Positions 6,303 to 14,281 are shown, counted from the first letter of the stretch. The stretch: 20,446 nucleotides of DNA from Flavicella sp049625305 (GCA_049625305.1 JBMZVD010000039.1:1-20446); one strand, 5' to 3'. Program-made: numbers and translations. Notes: generated from the letters alone by a model not told the origin.

Positions 6303-7610
6303 TTAATGGTATTTTATTTCAAAAATTGATTGTGTCTGAGTAGTTACTTTATAACGGTTGTCTAGTCTTCTTCCTATGACCCAAACAATTTCGTTACCAT
6401 TACAAAGTAACCAAGTTTCTTCTTTCTCTAAAAGTGATAATTTTTCATCCTTAAAATATTTACTAATTTTTTTCTTCCCTTGCATGCCAATGGGATAAAA
6501 GTAGTCTCCTTTTTGGTGTTTCCTTACAATCAAAGTGTCATTTAACAAATTTTTATCGATGTAGGCAGTGTTTTTATTACTGACACCTAGCTTTTTGACG
6601 GTGTTAAATTCTAAATGAATGGGTGTATTTATTTCTTTTGTATCCTCAGTGATTGCATGATAGTTCTCGCCGTTATTTTTTAATGTCGTTAGTAAGAGTT
6701 GTTCTCTATCTTTAATCAATCTGTGTGTTTTAGAGAACAATTGTTTTCCGGATTGAGCTTTTAAAAGTTGAGTGACGTCTTTTGAGTTTGAAAATCCATA
6801 AGGTTTAAGTAGTTCGTATAAATTTGCTTTTGGGTTTTTTAACTCATTGATTTTCCGAATTGAAATACTTAAAACTCCTTCATCATCGATGGACATAACG
6901 TGTCTTTTAAGACTTTCTACTCTATCTTTTACAATTGAATTGCTCTCGTTTAGATGCTTGAGTGTCTTGTCAAAATTGTCGAGTATTTTTGGATTTATTT
7001 CTTTTAACGTCGGTACAATATCATGCCTGATTTTATTGCGAAGGTATTTCGAACTTGCATTGCTCTTGTCTTCCCGCCATTCGATGTCATTTGTTTGGGC
7101 ATAATCCGCTATTTCTTGTCTAGTAAAATTCAATAGAGGGCGTCTAATTTTGCCATTTTTCTTTGGAATTCCAAGCAGTCCATCTAAGCCAGTCCCTCGT
7201 GTCAAGTTGATTATAAAAGTTTCAAGCACATCTTCTTTGTGATGTGCTGTGAGTATATACTCGTAGGAATGTGTGCTTGCTATTTCTTCAAACCAAGCAT
7301 AGCGAAGTTCACGCGCAGCCATTTGAATGGATAGTCCTTTTTCTTTTGCATAGACTATGGTATCGAATTTTTTTGTGAATGCGGTTACAGAAAGAGTTTC
7401 TGCCAATTGTTTTACAAATAATTCGTCCGCATCACTTTCCTTTTCACGAAGTTGAAAATTACAATGTGCAAATCCAATACTACCATTAAAGTGGTGCATT
7501 AAATGTGCCAAAACAACACTGTCAATCCCTCCTGATATCGCTATTAAAACATTACTCTTTTGGAGTTTAGGGAAGCTTTTTTGTAATTGTTTTCTGAATT
7601 TGTCTAACAC
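6303..7610 (-). CDS. tilS: tRNA(Ile)-lysidine synthase TilS
   Basis: TilS uses ATP to attach lysine to C34 of the CAU-anticodon tRNA-Ile so that it reads AUA. From the GTG start the protein has 435 residues. The PP-loop signature SGGIDS lies at 26-31, followed by AHCNFQLR (the HCNxxLR motif) and TAHHKED. The C-terminal TilS domain shows DYFYPIGMQGKKKISKYFKD and WVIGRRLDNRYKVT. No ATG is available. A TTG at 7638-7640 would add ten residues, but it is the last three bases of a TATCTTTG promoter box, and the protein from GTG (VLDKFRKQL) starts where I would expect family members to start. It lies 65 bases behind pabB, so it may be co-transcribed with pabB as well as driven by its own promoter. 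Confidence 0.94.
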   Translation of the reverse strand: MLDKFRKQLQKSFPKLQKSNVLIAISGGIDSVVLAHLMHHFNGSIGFAHCNFQLREKESDADELFVKQLAETLSVTAFTKKFDTIVYAKEKGLSIQMAARELRYAWFEEIASTHSYEYILTAHHKEDVLETFIINLTRGTGLDGLLGIPKKNGKIRRPLLNFTRQEIADYAQTNDIEWREDKSNASSKYLRNKIRHDIVPTLKEINPKILDNFDKTLKHLNESNSIVKDRVESLKRHVMSIDDEGVLSISIRKINELKNPKANLYELLKPYGFSNSKDVTQLLKAQSGKQLFSKTHRLIKDREQLLLTTLKNNGENYHAITEDTKEINTPIHLEFNTVKKLGVSNKNTAYIDKNLLNDTLIVRKHQKGDYFYPIGMQGKKKISKYFKDEKLSLLEKEETWLLCNGNEIVWVIGRRLDNRYKVTTQTQSIFEIKYH

Positions 7611-7637
7611 ACGTTGTTGTTTAAATAGGATGATACT

Positions 7638-7645
7638 CAAAGATA
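7638..7645 (-). promoter_or_regulatory. -7 box upstream of tilS
   Basis: On the minus strand TATCTTTG (7645 to 7638) fits TAnnTTTG fully. Transcription would start near 7631, about 20 bases before the GTG at 7610. I see no TTG at -33 spacing. The identical box also lies in front of pabB. Confidence 0.45.
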
Positions 7646-7675
7646 CTCAATTTCAATCATTATTCTGATGCGGCA

Positions 7676-8980
7676 TTACTCATAAGTTTTAGTCAGGACT
7701 TTTCTCATGGCTTTAGCTTTTAAAAGACACTCATCGTATTCTTTTTCGGGATCTGACATGGCTGTAATGGCACTTCCCACAGAGAATGATAAGTATTGTT
7801 GGGTTGCATTGTATAGAATACTACGAATAACAACGTTGAAGTCGAAGTCACCCTCTTTCGTGATATAACCAATAGCTCCTGAGTATAGACCTCGTTTGGT
7901 CTCCTCTAATTCCTCAATGATTTCCATTGCTGATACTTTAGGAGCACCTGTCATACTTCCCATTGGAAAGGTGTTTTTTATCAAATTTACTTCATCCATT
8001 TTCAGATCAACAGTTGAGGATATCGTTGAAATCATTTGATGTACCTGTTTGAAACTATACACCTCACATAATTCTTCAACATGAACACTTCCTTTTTCAG
8101 AAAGACGAGACAAGTCATTACGAACCAAATCAACAATCATGATGTTTTCTGCTCTTTCTTTGGGGTCTTCCATTAGTGACTTCTTAAGAGCTTGGTCTAA
8201 CGCTAAATCTTCAGATCTCTTCGCGGTTCCTTTGATAGGTTGAGATCTGACAGTGTTTTTATTTTTTTGTAAGTATCTTTCTGGAGATGCGGAAACGATA
8301 TACTTGTCTTTTATTTTTCCAAAACAAGCAAATGGAGGACTTGATATGTTGTTGAGTTTTTTGTAAACTTCTAGAGGGGTAATCTGTGCATTTTGAGCAT
8401 AAAATTCTTGGCAAAAATTAGCTTCATATAATCTGCCTTTTTGAATGTGATTAAGAAGTTGTTTGACTTTATCTACGTATTCTTTTTTTTCTATTTTAGA
8501 TTGTATGTGTACCTCTGGTGTTTTCGATGGTGTTTGGGTTTCAGAAAAGTTTGATATGGATTCATAATCCATTTCTATTTCAGTTTGTATACTATTTAGG
8601 TATTCGAAACGAACTTTGTCTTTTGTGAAAAAAAGTATTTTTTGAGGTTGAAAAAAATATAAATCAGGAAAAAACAGTTGGTCGTCGTTTTGTGATTGTA
8701 AGTTTTCAACATCGTTTTTCAAATCGTAACCTAAGTAACCAAAGATACAATCGTTTGTAGATTTTCGAAATTGCTTTAATTTTTGAAAGCTGTCTTTTGC
8801 AGTGCAACTCAAAACAGCATGAGCTCCCACTGCCAAAATCCCCTCAAATTTTCCGTATTTGTCATCATTTTCGTTAGAGTCTAACCACAGATTAGTTTCG
8901 TATTTTTGAGCCCAATGCAATGCTTTGGTTTTAAAAAGCGTATCCTTTTTAAGGGGGAAAACACGTGTAGTTCTATTCAT
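7676..8980 (-). CDS. pabB: Aminodeoxychorismate synthase component I (PabB-like)
   Basis: A 434-residue chorismate-binding enzyme. PabB joins an amino group to chorismate to give 4-amino-4-deoxychorismate, the precursor of p-aminobenzoate and folate. The motif PIKGT (248-252) carries Lys250, the residue that marks PabB; anthranilate synthase has PIAGT at this point. Other catalytic-domain motifs are RAENIMIVDLVRNDLSR (276-292), GSMTGAPK (341-348), SGAIGY (367-372) and the terminal DECLLKAKA (416-424). The N-terminal part (1-160) is the more divergent lobe. No glutaminase partner (PabA/TrpG) is present nearby. It is first in the minus-strand run pabB-tilS-dsbD. ATG at 8980, with a -7 box at 9028-9035. 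Confidence 0.9.
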   Translation of the reverse strand: MNRTTRVFPLKKDTLFKTKALHWAQKYETNLWLDSNENDDKYGKFEGILAVGAHAVLSCTAKDSFQKLKQFRKSTNDCIFGYLGYDLKNDVENLQSQNDDQLFFPDLYFFQPQKILFFTKDKVRFEYLNSIQTEIEMDYESISNFSETQTPSKTPEVHIQSKIEKKEYVDKVKQLLNHIQKGRLYEANFCQEFYAQNAQITPLEVYKKLNNISSPPFACFGKIKDKYIVSASPERYLQKNKNTVRSQPIKGTAKRSEDLALDQALKKSLMEDPKERAENIMIVDLVRNDLSRLSEKGSVHVEELCEVYSFKQVHQMISTISSTVDLKMDEVNLIKNTFPMGSMTGAPKVSAMEIIEELEETKRGLYSGAIGYITKEGDFDFNVVIRSILYNATQQYLSFSVGSAITAMSDPEKEYDECLLKAKAMRKVLTKTYE

Positions 8981-9027
8981 GTTAGCTCGCTAGTTATTGT
9001 TGATGTTGCTTGTTTGTGTTTACTGTA

Positions 9028-9035
9028 CAAAGATA
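9028..9035 (-). promoter_or_regulatory. -7 box upstream of pabB
   Basis: On the minus strand TATCTTTG (9035 to 9028) is a full TAnnTTTG match. The start would be near 9021 with a leader of about 40 bases to the ATG at 8980. No convincing -33 TTG is visible. It lies in the divergent region shared with the NRDE gene. Confidence 0.5.
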
Positions 9036-9122
9036 CTTAGGTTTTGGCATTTAATAGAATCATTTTTGATTTCTTGTTGTGAATATTAAAAATAAGGAGT
9101 TTGAAACTTAGTGAATGGTTTA

Positions 9123-9150
9123 TTGATTGCTGTTTTTTTAAGTATCTTGC
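9123..9150 (+). promoter_or_regulatory. Candidate promoter of the NRDE-DUF6695 pair
   Basis: TTG at 9123-9125 and TATCTTGC at 9143-9150 are spaced by 17 bases. The second lacks one T against TAnnTTTG. The start would be near 9157, giving a very short leader before ATG 9167. This is tentative; no better match lies in 8981-9166. Confidence 0.3.
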
Positions 9151-9166
9151 ATTATATTTTAAATGT

Positions 9167-9892
9167 ATGTGTACAGTTACCTATATCCCTGATGAGCACG
9201 GGGATTTTGTTTTTACATCAAGTAGAGATGAAAGTCCTTTACGAAATACAATTCCTCCAAAAATATACGAGGAACAAGGTGTCTCTTTACTTTATCCAAA
9301 AGACATAGTTGCAGGTGGGTCTTGGGTGTTGCTCTCTGAAAATAAAAGACTGGTATGTCTCATGAATGCTAAGGATGATGATGTGGCTAAAAGCTATGCT
9401 AAAAGCCGTGGAGTATTTGTCAAAAATATAGCCTTGTCTTCGGATGTTTTTGAAGATTTAAAGGATATTAATTTCTCTGATTTTGCTCCTTTTACTTGTG
9501 TTGTTTTAGATTGGACGAATGCTAATTTTTCTCTGGAAATAATTTGGGATGGTAAATTGTTACAATGTCAAGAATTAAATAATAGACCTCGCATTTGGTC
9601 TTCTTCATCGTTGTACTCAGACGCTGTTCAAAAGGATCGTCAAACATGGTTTAAGTCATGGTTGTCTACTCAAGAAACATTGACAGAACTAAACCCTCTT
9701 TCTTTTCATAATAATTCTACTGTGGGAACTCCTACTACTGCAATTCGTATGAAGCGTTCTCATGTTGAGACGGTCAGTATTACAACTATAGCAAAAAAGG
9801 GAGATGTCATTTCTATGTCTTATTTAGATTTGTTAACATCAAAACAGACAAAGGTTTCATTTGATACTGTGTTAGATGCAATTAATATCTGA
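9167..9892 (+). CDS. NRDE (TANGO2) family protein
   Basis: A 241-residue protein of the NRDE/TANGO2 family, which has an Ntn-hydrolase-like fold; Cys2 becomes N-terminal when Met1 is removed and is the presumed nucleophile. The family's human member TANGO2 has been linked to heme trafficking and lipid handling; the bacterial role is unsettled. Visible are MCTVTYIP (1-8), TSSRDE (17-22, where the name-giving Asn is Ser19), AGGSWVLLSENKRLVCLMNA (49-68), IWSSSSLYSD (143-152) and GTPTTAIRM (187-195). ATG 9167 is chosen because it places the cysteine at position 2; an in-frame TTG at 9101 would bury it behind 22 unrelated residues. Its last 17 bases overlap the next gene in another frame, so the two are probably co-transcribed and translationally coupled. 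Confidence 0.85.
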   Translation: MCTVTYIPDEHGDFVFTSSRDESPLRNTIPPKIYEEQGVSLLYPKDIVAGGSWVLLSENKRLVCLMNAKDDDVAKSYAKSRGVFVKNIALSSDVFEDLKDINFSDFAPFTCVVLDWTNANFSLEIIWDGKLLQCQELNNRPRIWSSSSLYSDAVQKDRQTWFKSWLSTQETLTELNPLSFHNNSTVGTPTTAIRMKRSHVETVSITTIAKKGDVISMSYLDLLTSKQTKVSFDTVLDAINI

Positions 9893-10901
9893 TCAAGATA
9901 CTGACACAAAATCTGGAGTAGCTATCATATTAGCCTACCCAGATACAGTTGTTAGAACAGCTACGAGGGAGCTTTCGAGATATCTATGGCCTATATTGGG
10001 TATTGGTGGTATAAATAATGTGAAAGCTGGACATGCTGCTTTGGTTTTGGTTTGTAAAAACAAAGGATCTATTTTATATTTTGATTTTGGACGTTACATT
10101 ACATCTGAAGATTATGGAAGGGTTCGAAGTGTGAAAACGGATGTAGAATTGTCAATTCCTTTTAAAGCGATTTTTAAGAATAATGAAATTGACAATTTAA
10201 ACCAGTTGCTTTTGTATTTTGAGTCTCAATCTAAAAATACACACGGTACGGGTCGCATGTTAGCGTCAATAAACTCTCAAATTGATTACAAAAAAGCACT
10301 CTATTATGCGCAAACATTGCAAAATAGAGGAGAGGTTCCTTACGGGGCTTTTACAAATGGTGGCAGTAATTGTGCTCGATTTGTTTGTGATCTCTTGGAA
10401 TACAGTACAACAAATGTTGAAGTTCGCAAAGCTTTATCTATTTCAAAAATAATTACACCGAGTCCTGTAAGTAATTTGCTCAAAGGTAAAACTGAAGCAG
10501 TTGTTTACGAGGTTTTCCAGCAACAAATAAATACATATACCAACAAGTCTGTTCAAAAAGAGCATATCAAGTGTTTGACAGCAAGGGTTTCGCAAGTGTT
10601 GAATTTTAAAGGAACGATTGATCCAGATGTTGCATCTTTTGAGATTTCAAATGGCCAGTGGCTGAGTGGAATTGGTAGCGGAGCATGGTTTGTTTTACAG
10701 TCAACGAATGAGACTTCTATATTGCGATTACAACGGTTCAGTTCGTCTGGTGATTTGCAATCCAATACTTTTGTGGATATTTCAAAATCTGACTTTTGTA
10801 TCAATCAAGAGTATTCTATTTTACACGGTACAACAGATTCGTATCTCAAAGTAATACAAAGTAAAAATATTTATAGTTTTGAAACATTTGTAAAATGTTA
10901 G
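9876..10901 (+). CDS. DUF6695-like protein, possible permuted papain-like enzyme
   Basis: A 341-residue protein that I match from memory to the flavobacterial DUF6695 family; the function is unknown. It has no signal peptide. The N-terminal part (about 12-190) has GHAALVL (52-58, His53), YFDFGRYIT (68-76), GRVR (81-84) and SNCARFVCDLL (164-174, Cys166). A conserved His in a strand, followed much later by Cys at the start of a helix, recalls circularly permuted papain-like (NlpC/P60, LRAT-like) enzymes; this is inference. Residues 230-341 look like a separate beta-rich domain with QWLSGIGSGAWF (261-272). The ATG lies inside the end of the NRDE gene (17-base overlap). The TAG stop overlaps the apaG stop on the other strand. 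Confidence 0.7.
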   Translation: MQLISDQDTDTKSGVAIILAYPDTVVRTATRELSRYLWPILGIGGINNVKAGHAALVLVCKNKGSILYFDFGRYITSEDYGRVRSVKTDVELSIPFKAIFKNNEIDNLNQLLLYFESQSKNTHGTGRMLASINSQIDYKKALYYAQTLQNRGEVPYGAFTNGGSNCARFVCDLLEYSTTNVEVRKALSISKIITPSPVSNLLKGKTEAVVYEVFQQQINTYTNKSVQKEHIKCLTARVSQVLNFKGTIDPDVASFEISNGQWLSGIGSGAWFVLQSTNETSILRLQRFSSSGDLQSNTFVDISKSDFCINQEYSILHGTTDSYLKVIQSKNIYSFETFVKC

Positions 10902-11284
10902 TTTAATACGCCTTTAACTACCAATTGGAAAGTAGGAATCTCAACATTGAATTCCTCTTTAGTTGAAAAATTCACCATTCTGTAGTGGCCTCTCATAGAG
11001 CCTACGGTAGATTTTAAAAGACAGTGTGAGGTATAACGATACCTTTCATTGGGTTCCAATATTGGGATTTGTCCCACTACGCCGTCGCCAATAACAGTTT
11101 CTGTAGAAAAAAGAGAATCGTGTATTTCCCATTTGCGAGAAAGTAATTGCACGACATCAGAACTCTGGTTTTCAATTGTTATAACGTAACTAAAAGCAAA
11201 CAACTTGTTTTGTTCGTTTACATGAATACCTTCGTAGTTTGTTTCAACCGAAATCTTAATTCCTTTTGTTATTTTGTCAATCAC
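10898..11284 (-). CDS. apaG: ApaG family protein
   Basis: A 128-residue single-domain ApaG (immunoglobulin-like, DUF525). In enterobacteria it has been linked to Co2+/Mg2+ efflux, while related eukaryotic domains lie in F-box proteins; the biochemical role is unsettled. Visible are the opening TKGIKISVETNYEG (6-19), ITIENQS (35-41), SRKWEIHD (49-56), VVGQIPILEPNERYRYTS (69-86) and GSMRGHYRM (94-102). The start is GTG (11282-11284); an in-frame TAA lies four codons upstream, so no ATG is possible. It lies 75 bases behind the T9SS plug gene on the same strand. Its stop codon overlaps that of the converging DUF6695-like gene, leaving no space for a terminator. Confidence 0.92.
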   Translation of the reverse strand: MIDKITKGIKISVETNYEGIHVNEQNKLFAFSYVITIENQSSDVVQLLSRKWEIHDSLFSTETVIGDGVVGQIPILEPNERYRYTSHCLLKSTVGSMRGHYRMVNFSTKEEFNVEIPTFQLVVKGVLN

Positions 11285-11359
11285 AGAATTATTGTTTTAG
11301 TAAATTAAATATAGTTATTTAAATGTTACCTTGCTTATCGATTGTGTTTTTTTATTGGT

Positions 11360-12592
11360 TTAGGATTTGCTATTTATTGTAGTTTTACCAATTACTTTAC
11401 CAAGTACAGCTCCGTATGGCTTATAGTAAACTAAGATTGTATAGTCGTTTTCAGTTTCCTGAAAGCTGCCAGACACTTTGTGAAGGGCTACGGGTTCTTC
11501 TCCTTTTTTTGTAATGTACATGTAGTTGTAAAACCCTTGTTTTAAGTTTATTTCAGTTTCAAACTTTCCAGAGATTTTATTGTATTTCATTCTGTTTTCT
11601 TCAGTGAAAGCATAATTGTTAAAAGCCCCATATACATAAATGTCATCTTTATTTGTATCAATACCCTTAGATTCCAATGCAAAATGCACCCTATTGTATT
11701 CGCTTTCAATTCCCGCATTACTGCCGTTTAATGTGCGTATAGTAAATCCACCGTTTATGTCAGGAAAATAAGTATATGGCATAAATCTTCTTGCAATAGT
11801 TGCGTACAGATAACTGTGAAATTGTTGGTTCTCAATGATAGTACTCGCGATAAAAATATTGGATCCTCTTACATTTTTAGTGTCAAAATTTAAAAATTCA
11901 TTATTTCCATAGAAACTAGTTTCTTCATTGTAGTTGTAGATAATTTCATTATTTCTATAAAATAAGGGTATTAGGTTTTTCTTTTCGAGATTCCAATCGT
12001 TATTCTGTAGGATACTGATTTTTAACTCTTGTTTGGGATTGTTGATTCTTAAATCTGGGTGAACTACGGAAAAGTTGACCACCTGTTTTTTTTGAATGTT
12101 CTCAATATTTCTGTCTCTTTTTACACTAGCTCTGACGGTAACAACTGGTTCATAGATTACAAATCTCCTTTGAAAGCATATTTCATCATAAGAGTTTAAA
12201 ACTGTTAATATATAATTGCCGCTTGTTTTGATCCGACTAAATTGATTGGGGATGGCAAATGAGTAGTGGGTATAATTTTGATAGGTGTTAAAAGAATTTT
12301 CGAAATTGTTGATTTCAAAAGAGTCATATCCATCTAAAAAATTCGTGACTTGTAAGTCTGTCTTTTTCCAGTTATAGTCACAATGTTCTATTAAATATCT
12401 ATACTCTTTTTGATCGGCTTGTAAATCGTCAAAAGACACGATAAAAGATTCTCCGAGTTTTAGTATTGGGTTCTGATTGACACCGTTGCTAAAAGTCACA
12501 CTTTTAATAAAATCAGCAGTATAGTTTTGAGCCGTTGCATTTAAAAACAGAAAGAATGCTAATAAGTTGATATAGGCAGTTTTAGTTTTCAT
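11360..12592 (-). CDS. Type IX secretion system plug protein (DUF5103)
   Basis: A 410-residue exported protein of the DUF5103 type. In the Flavobacterium johnsoniae type IX secretion structure this family is Plug, which closes the periplasmic end of the SprA channel when PorV is not bound. Residues 1-21 are a signal peptide (cut near ATA/QNY). The N-terminal half shows the typical start FIKSVTFSNG (29-38), LGESFIVSFDDL, EYRYLIEHCDYNW (63-75 region) and FLDGYDSFEINNFENSFNT. The second half has RFMPYTYFPDINGGF, EYNRVHFAL, DIYVYGAFNNY, MKYN and LKQGFYNYMY, as in the family. The length is normal. It is transcribed away from nqrA; a 7-of-8 match to the -7 box (TAACTTTA, minus strand 12618-12611) is the only promoter hint. 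The gene shows that this organism has a T9SS. Confidence 0.88.
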   Translation of the reverse strand: MKTKTAYINLLAFFLFLNATAQNYTADFIKSVTFSNGVNQNPILKLGESFIVSFDDLQADQKEYRYLIEHCDYNWKKTDLQVTNFLDGYDSFEINNFENSFNTYQNYTHYSFAIPNQFSRIKTSGNYILTVLNSYDEICFQRRFVIYEPVVTVRASVKRDRNIENIQKKQVVNFSVVHPDLRINNPKQELKISILQNNDWNLEKKNLIPLFYRNNEIIYNYNEETSFYGNNEFLNFDTKNVRGSNIFIASTIIENQQFHSYLYATIARRFMPYTYFPDINGGFTIRTLNGSNAGIESEYNRVHFALESKGIDTNKDDIYVYGAFNNYAFTEENRMKYNKISGKFETEINLKQGFYNYMYITKKGEEPVALHKVSGSFQETENDYTILVYYKPYGAVLGKVIGKTTINSKS

Positions 12593-12931
12593 GATGTCGT
12601 TTTAACGAGGTAAAGTTACTTATTTAGAATCTTTTTGCTTCCCATCACATTTCTTTTAACACTTTCTTGGCATCTGATTTCCTCAAATATGAGCTTTTGT
12701 AATGTAGTGACTTATAAACATAAGTAAATTAGGTTGATGATATCGTAAAATTTAAAAACTTTTCATGATAATATTTCATTTGATTTTTAAGATGTTAAAA
12801 AAAACGCAAGACTAGTTTAGAATTATTATAAATAAGGTTTTGCTCAGATTTAATGGCGCTATTACGAGGTTATAAAACACAAAACTTTTAAATTTGCATT
12901 GTTCTAAAACAGATTAACTTAAATTCTAAAT
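12593..12931. other. Divergent intergenic region between T9SS plug gene and nqrA
   Basis: 339 bases without a supportable gene on either strand. It holds a weak -7-like box for the plug gene (12611-12618, minus), a spaced palindrome ACTTAT-AAAC-ATAAGT at 12710-12725, and the nqrA box at 12889-12896. The remainder is AT-rich with no clear hairpin terminator or riboswitch-like structure. Confidence 0.5.
12889..12896 (+). promoter_or_regulatory. -7 box of the nqr operon
   Basis: TAAATTTG, followed by C, matches TAnnTTTG fully. The start would be near 12903, giving a leader of about 29 bases before the nqrA ATG at 12932. No exact TTG lies at -33. It is the only full match in the 339-base upstream region. 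Confidence 0.5.
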
Positions 12932-14281
12932 ATGTCAGAAGACATTCGAATAAAAAAAGGCTTGAATATCAAGCTTAAAGGTAAAGCAGAAGAAAAGATT
13001 TCTGCAGTTCCTCGTTCGGGGATTTTTGCAATACAACCAAAAGATTTTCACGGTATTACTCCTAAATTGACTGTAAAAGTTGGTGATGAAGTTGCTGTTG
13101 GAACTGTTTTGTTTTATTCAAAATCGAACGAAAAAATCAAATTTACTTCCCCTGTAAGTGGTACTGTAACCGAGATTAAAAGAGGAGCAAAGAGAAGGAT
13201 TTTAGCAGTGATTATTACCGCTAAAGAATCAGATGAATTTGTAAATTTCGGTAAGGAAGATCCAAAAAATCTTTCAAAAGAGCAGGTGCTTTCTAAAATT
13301 TTAGAGAGTGGTTGTTGGCCCTTTGTAAATCAACGTCCATACGATGTGATTGCGAATCCTGATGAAGAGGCGAAAGCCATCTTTATCTCTTCTTTTGATA
13401 CGGCACCTTTGGCTCCAAATTACGATTTTGTATTGAGAGAAGATCAAGCTGCTTTCCAAGCAGGTGTTACTGCTCTATCAAAATTGACGTCAGGTAAAAC
13501 ATACTTGACAACGAATGATGCCTCTTCTTTCTTTGCAAAGATTGAAGATGCTACTTTGGTTCAAGTTGCTGGAAAACACCCAGCTGGTAACGTTGGAGTT
13601 CAGATTTCTAAGTTGTCACCTATCAACGCTGGAGAGAGAGTTTGGACTGTAAACCCTCAAGATGTTGCTATCATTGGAAGATTGTTCTTAACAGGTGAGT
13701 TTAAGCCAAGTAGAACGATTGCTTTGGCTGGTTCTGAAGTGGCTGCGCCACAATACTACCAAGCAACTCTAGGTCAAGATTTGACTTCTTTGCTAGCAGG
13801 TAAAATAAACACAGATAATACAAGAGTTATTTCTGGAAACGTACTTACTGGAGATAAAGCTGCAGCTGAAGGAGCCTTTTTAGGATTTTATGATAATGTA
13901 GTAAGTGTTATTCCTGAAGGGAATCAGTACAGGATGTTTGGATGGATTCCTTTTGTAGGAAACAATATACATAGTGCTTCAAGAACATCTTTTTCTTGGT
14001 TGTCTCCAAATAAAGAATACACATTGAACACTAGTCTGAATGGTGAAGAACGTGCGATGGTTGTAACGGGTGAAATGGAAAAGGTAATGCCGATTGATAT
14101 TTTTCCAATGCAATTGTTGAAAGCTGTGATGGCCAATGATATTGAAAAAATGGAAAACCTAGGGATCTATGAAGTAGCTCCTGAAGATTTCGCTTTGATC
14201 GATTATACGAGTTCTTCAAAAATTGAAGCACAAGCGATCATCAGAAAAGGGTTAGACTTAATGATAAACGAAGTAGGATAA
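12932..14281 (+). CDS. nqrA: Na+-translocating NADH:quinone reductase subunit A
   Basis: NqrA, 449 residues, a peripheral subunit of the Na+-NQR complex on the cytoplasmic side. The opening (DIRIKKGLNIKLKGKAE) and the lipoyl/barrel-like N-terminal region (LTVKVGDEVAVGTVLFYSK, SPVSGTVTEIKRGAKRRIL) are typical. Further motifs are GCWPFVNQRPYDVIANP (127-143), IFISSFDTAPLAPNYDF (151-167) and GKHPAGNVGVQIS (about 214-226), and a C-terminal PIDIFPMQLLKAVMANDIE. It has no membrane helix, as expected. It is first of six genes in the order A-B-C-D-E-F. Its stop TAA shares its last base with the nqrB ATG (TAATG), indicating translational coupling. Confidence 0.97.
   Translation: MSEDIRIKKGLNIKLKGKAEEKISAVPRSGIFAIQPKDFHGITPKLTVKVGDEVAVGTVLFYSKSNEKIKFTSPVSGTVTEIKRGAKRRILAVIITAKESDEFVNFGKEDPKNLSKEQVLSKILESGCWPFVNQRPYDVIANPDEEAKAIFISSFDTAPLAPNYDFVLREDQAAFQAGVTALSKLTSGKTYLTTNDASSFFAKIEDATLVQVAGKHPAGNVGVQISKLSPINAGERVWTVNPQDVAIIGRLFLTGEFKPSRTIALAGSEVAAPQYYQATLGQDLTSLLAGKINTDNTRVISGNVLTGDKAAAEGAFLGFYDNVVSVIPEGNQYRMFGWIPFVGNNIHSASRTSFSWLSPNKEYTLNTSLNGEERAMVVTGEMEKVMPIDIFPMQLLKAVMANDIEKMENLGIYEVAPEDFALIDYTSSSKIEAQAIIRKGLDLMINEVG

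Noticed and set aside
7676..8980. Anthranilate synthase (TrpE) identity for the chorismate enzyme
   Set aside because: The PIKGT lysine indicates aminodeoxychorismate synthase, and no trp gene is adjacent.
9101..9166. TTG-initiated N-terminal extension of the NRDE protein
   Set aside because: It would place the conserved cysteine at position 24 rather than 2 and begins with a non-ATG codon; the ATG at 9167 gives the family's typical start.
12710..12725. Spaced palindrome ACTTAT-AAAC-ATAAGT as a defined operator
   Set aside because: Six-base arms in very AT-rich DNA arise easily by chance, and no known regulator motif is matched; it is noted only in the intergenic entry.
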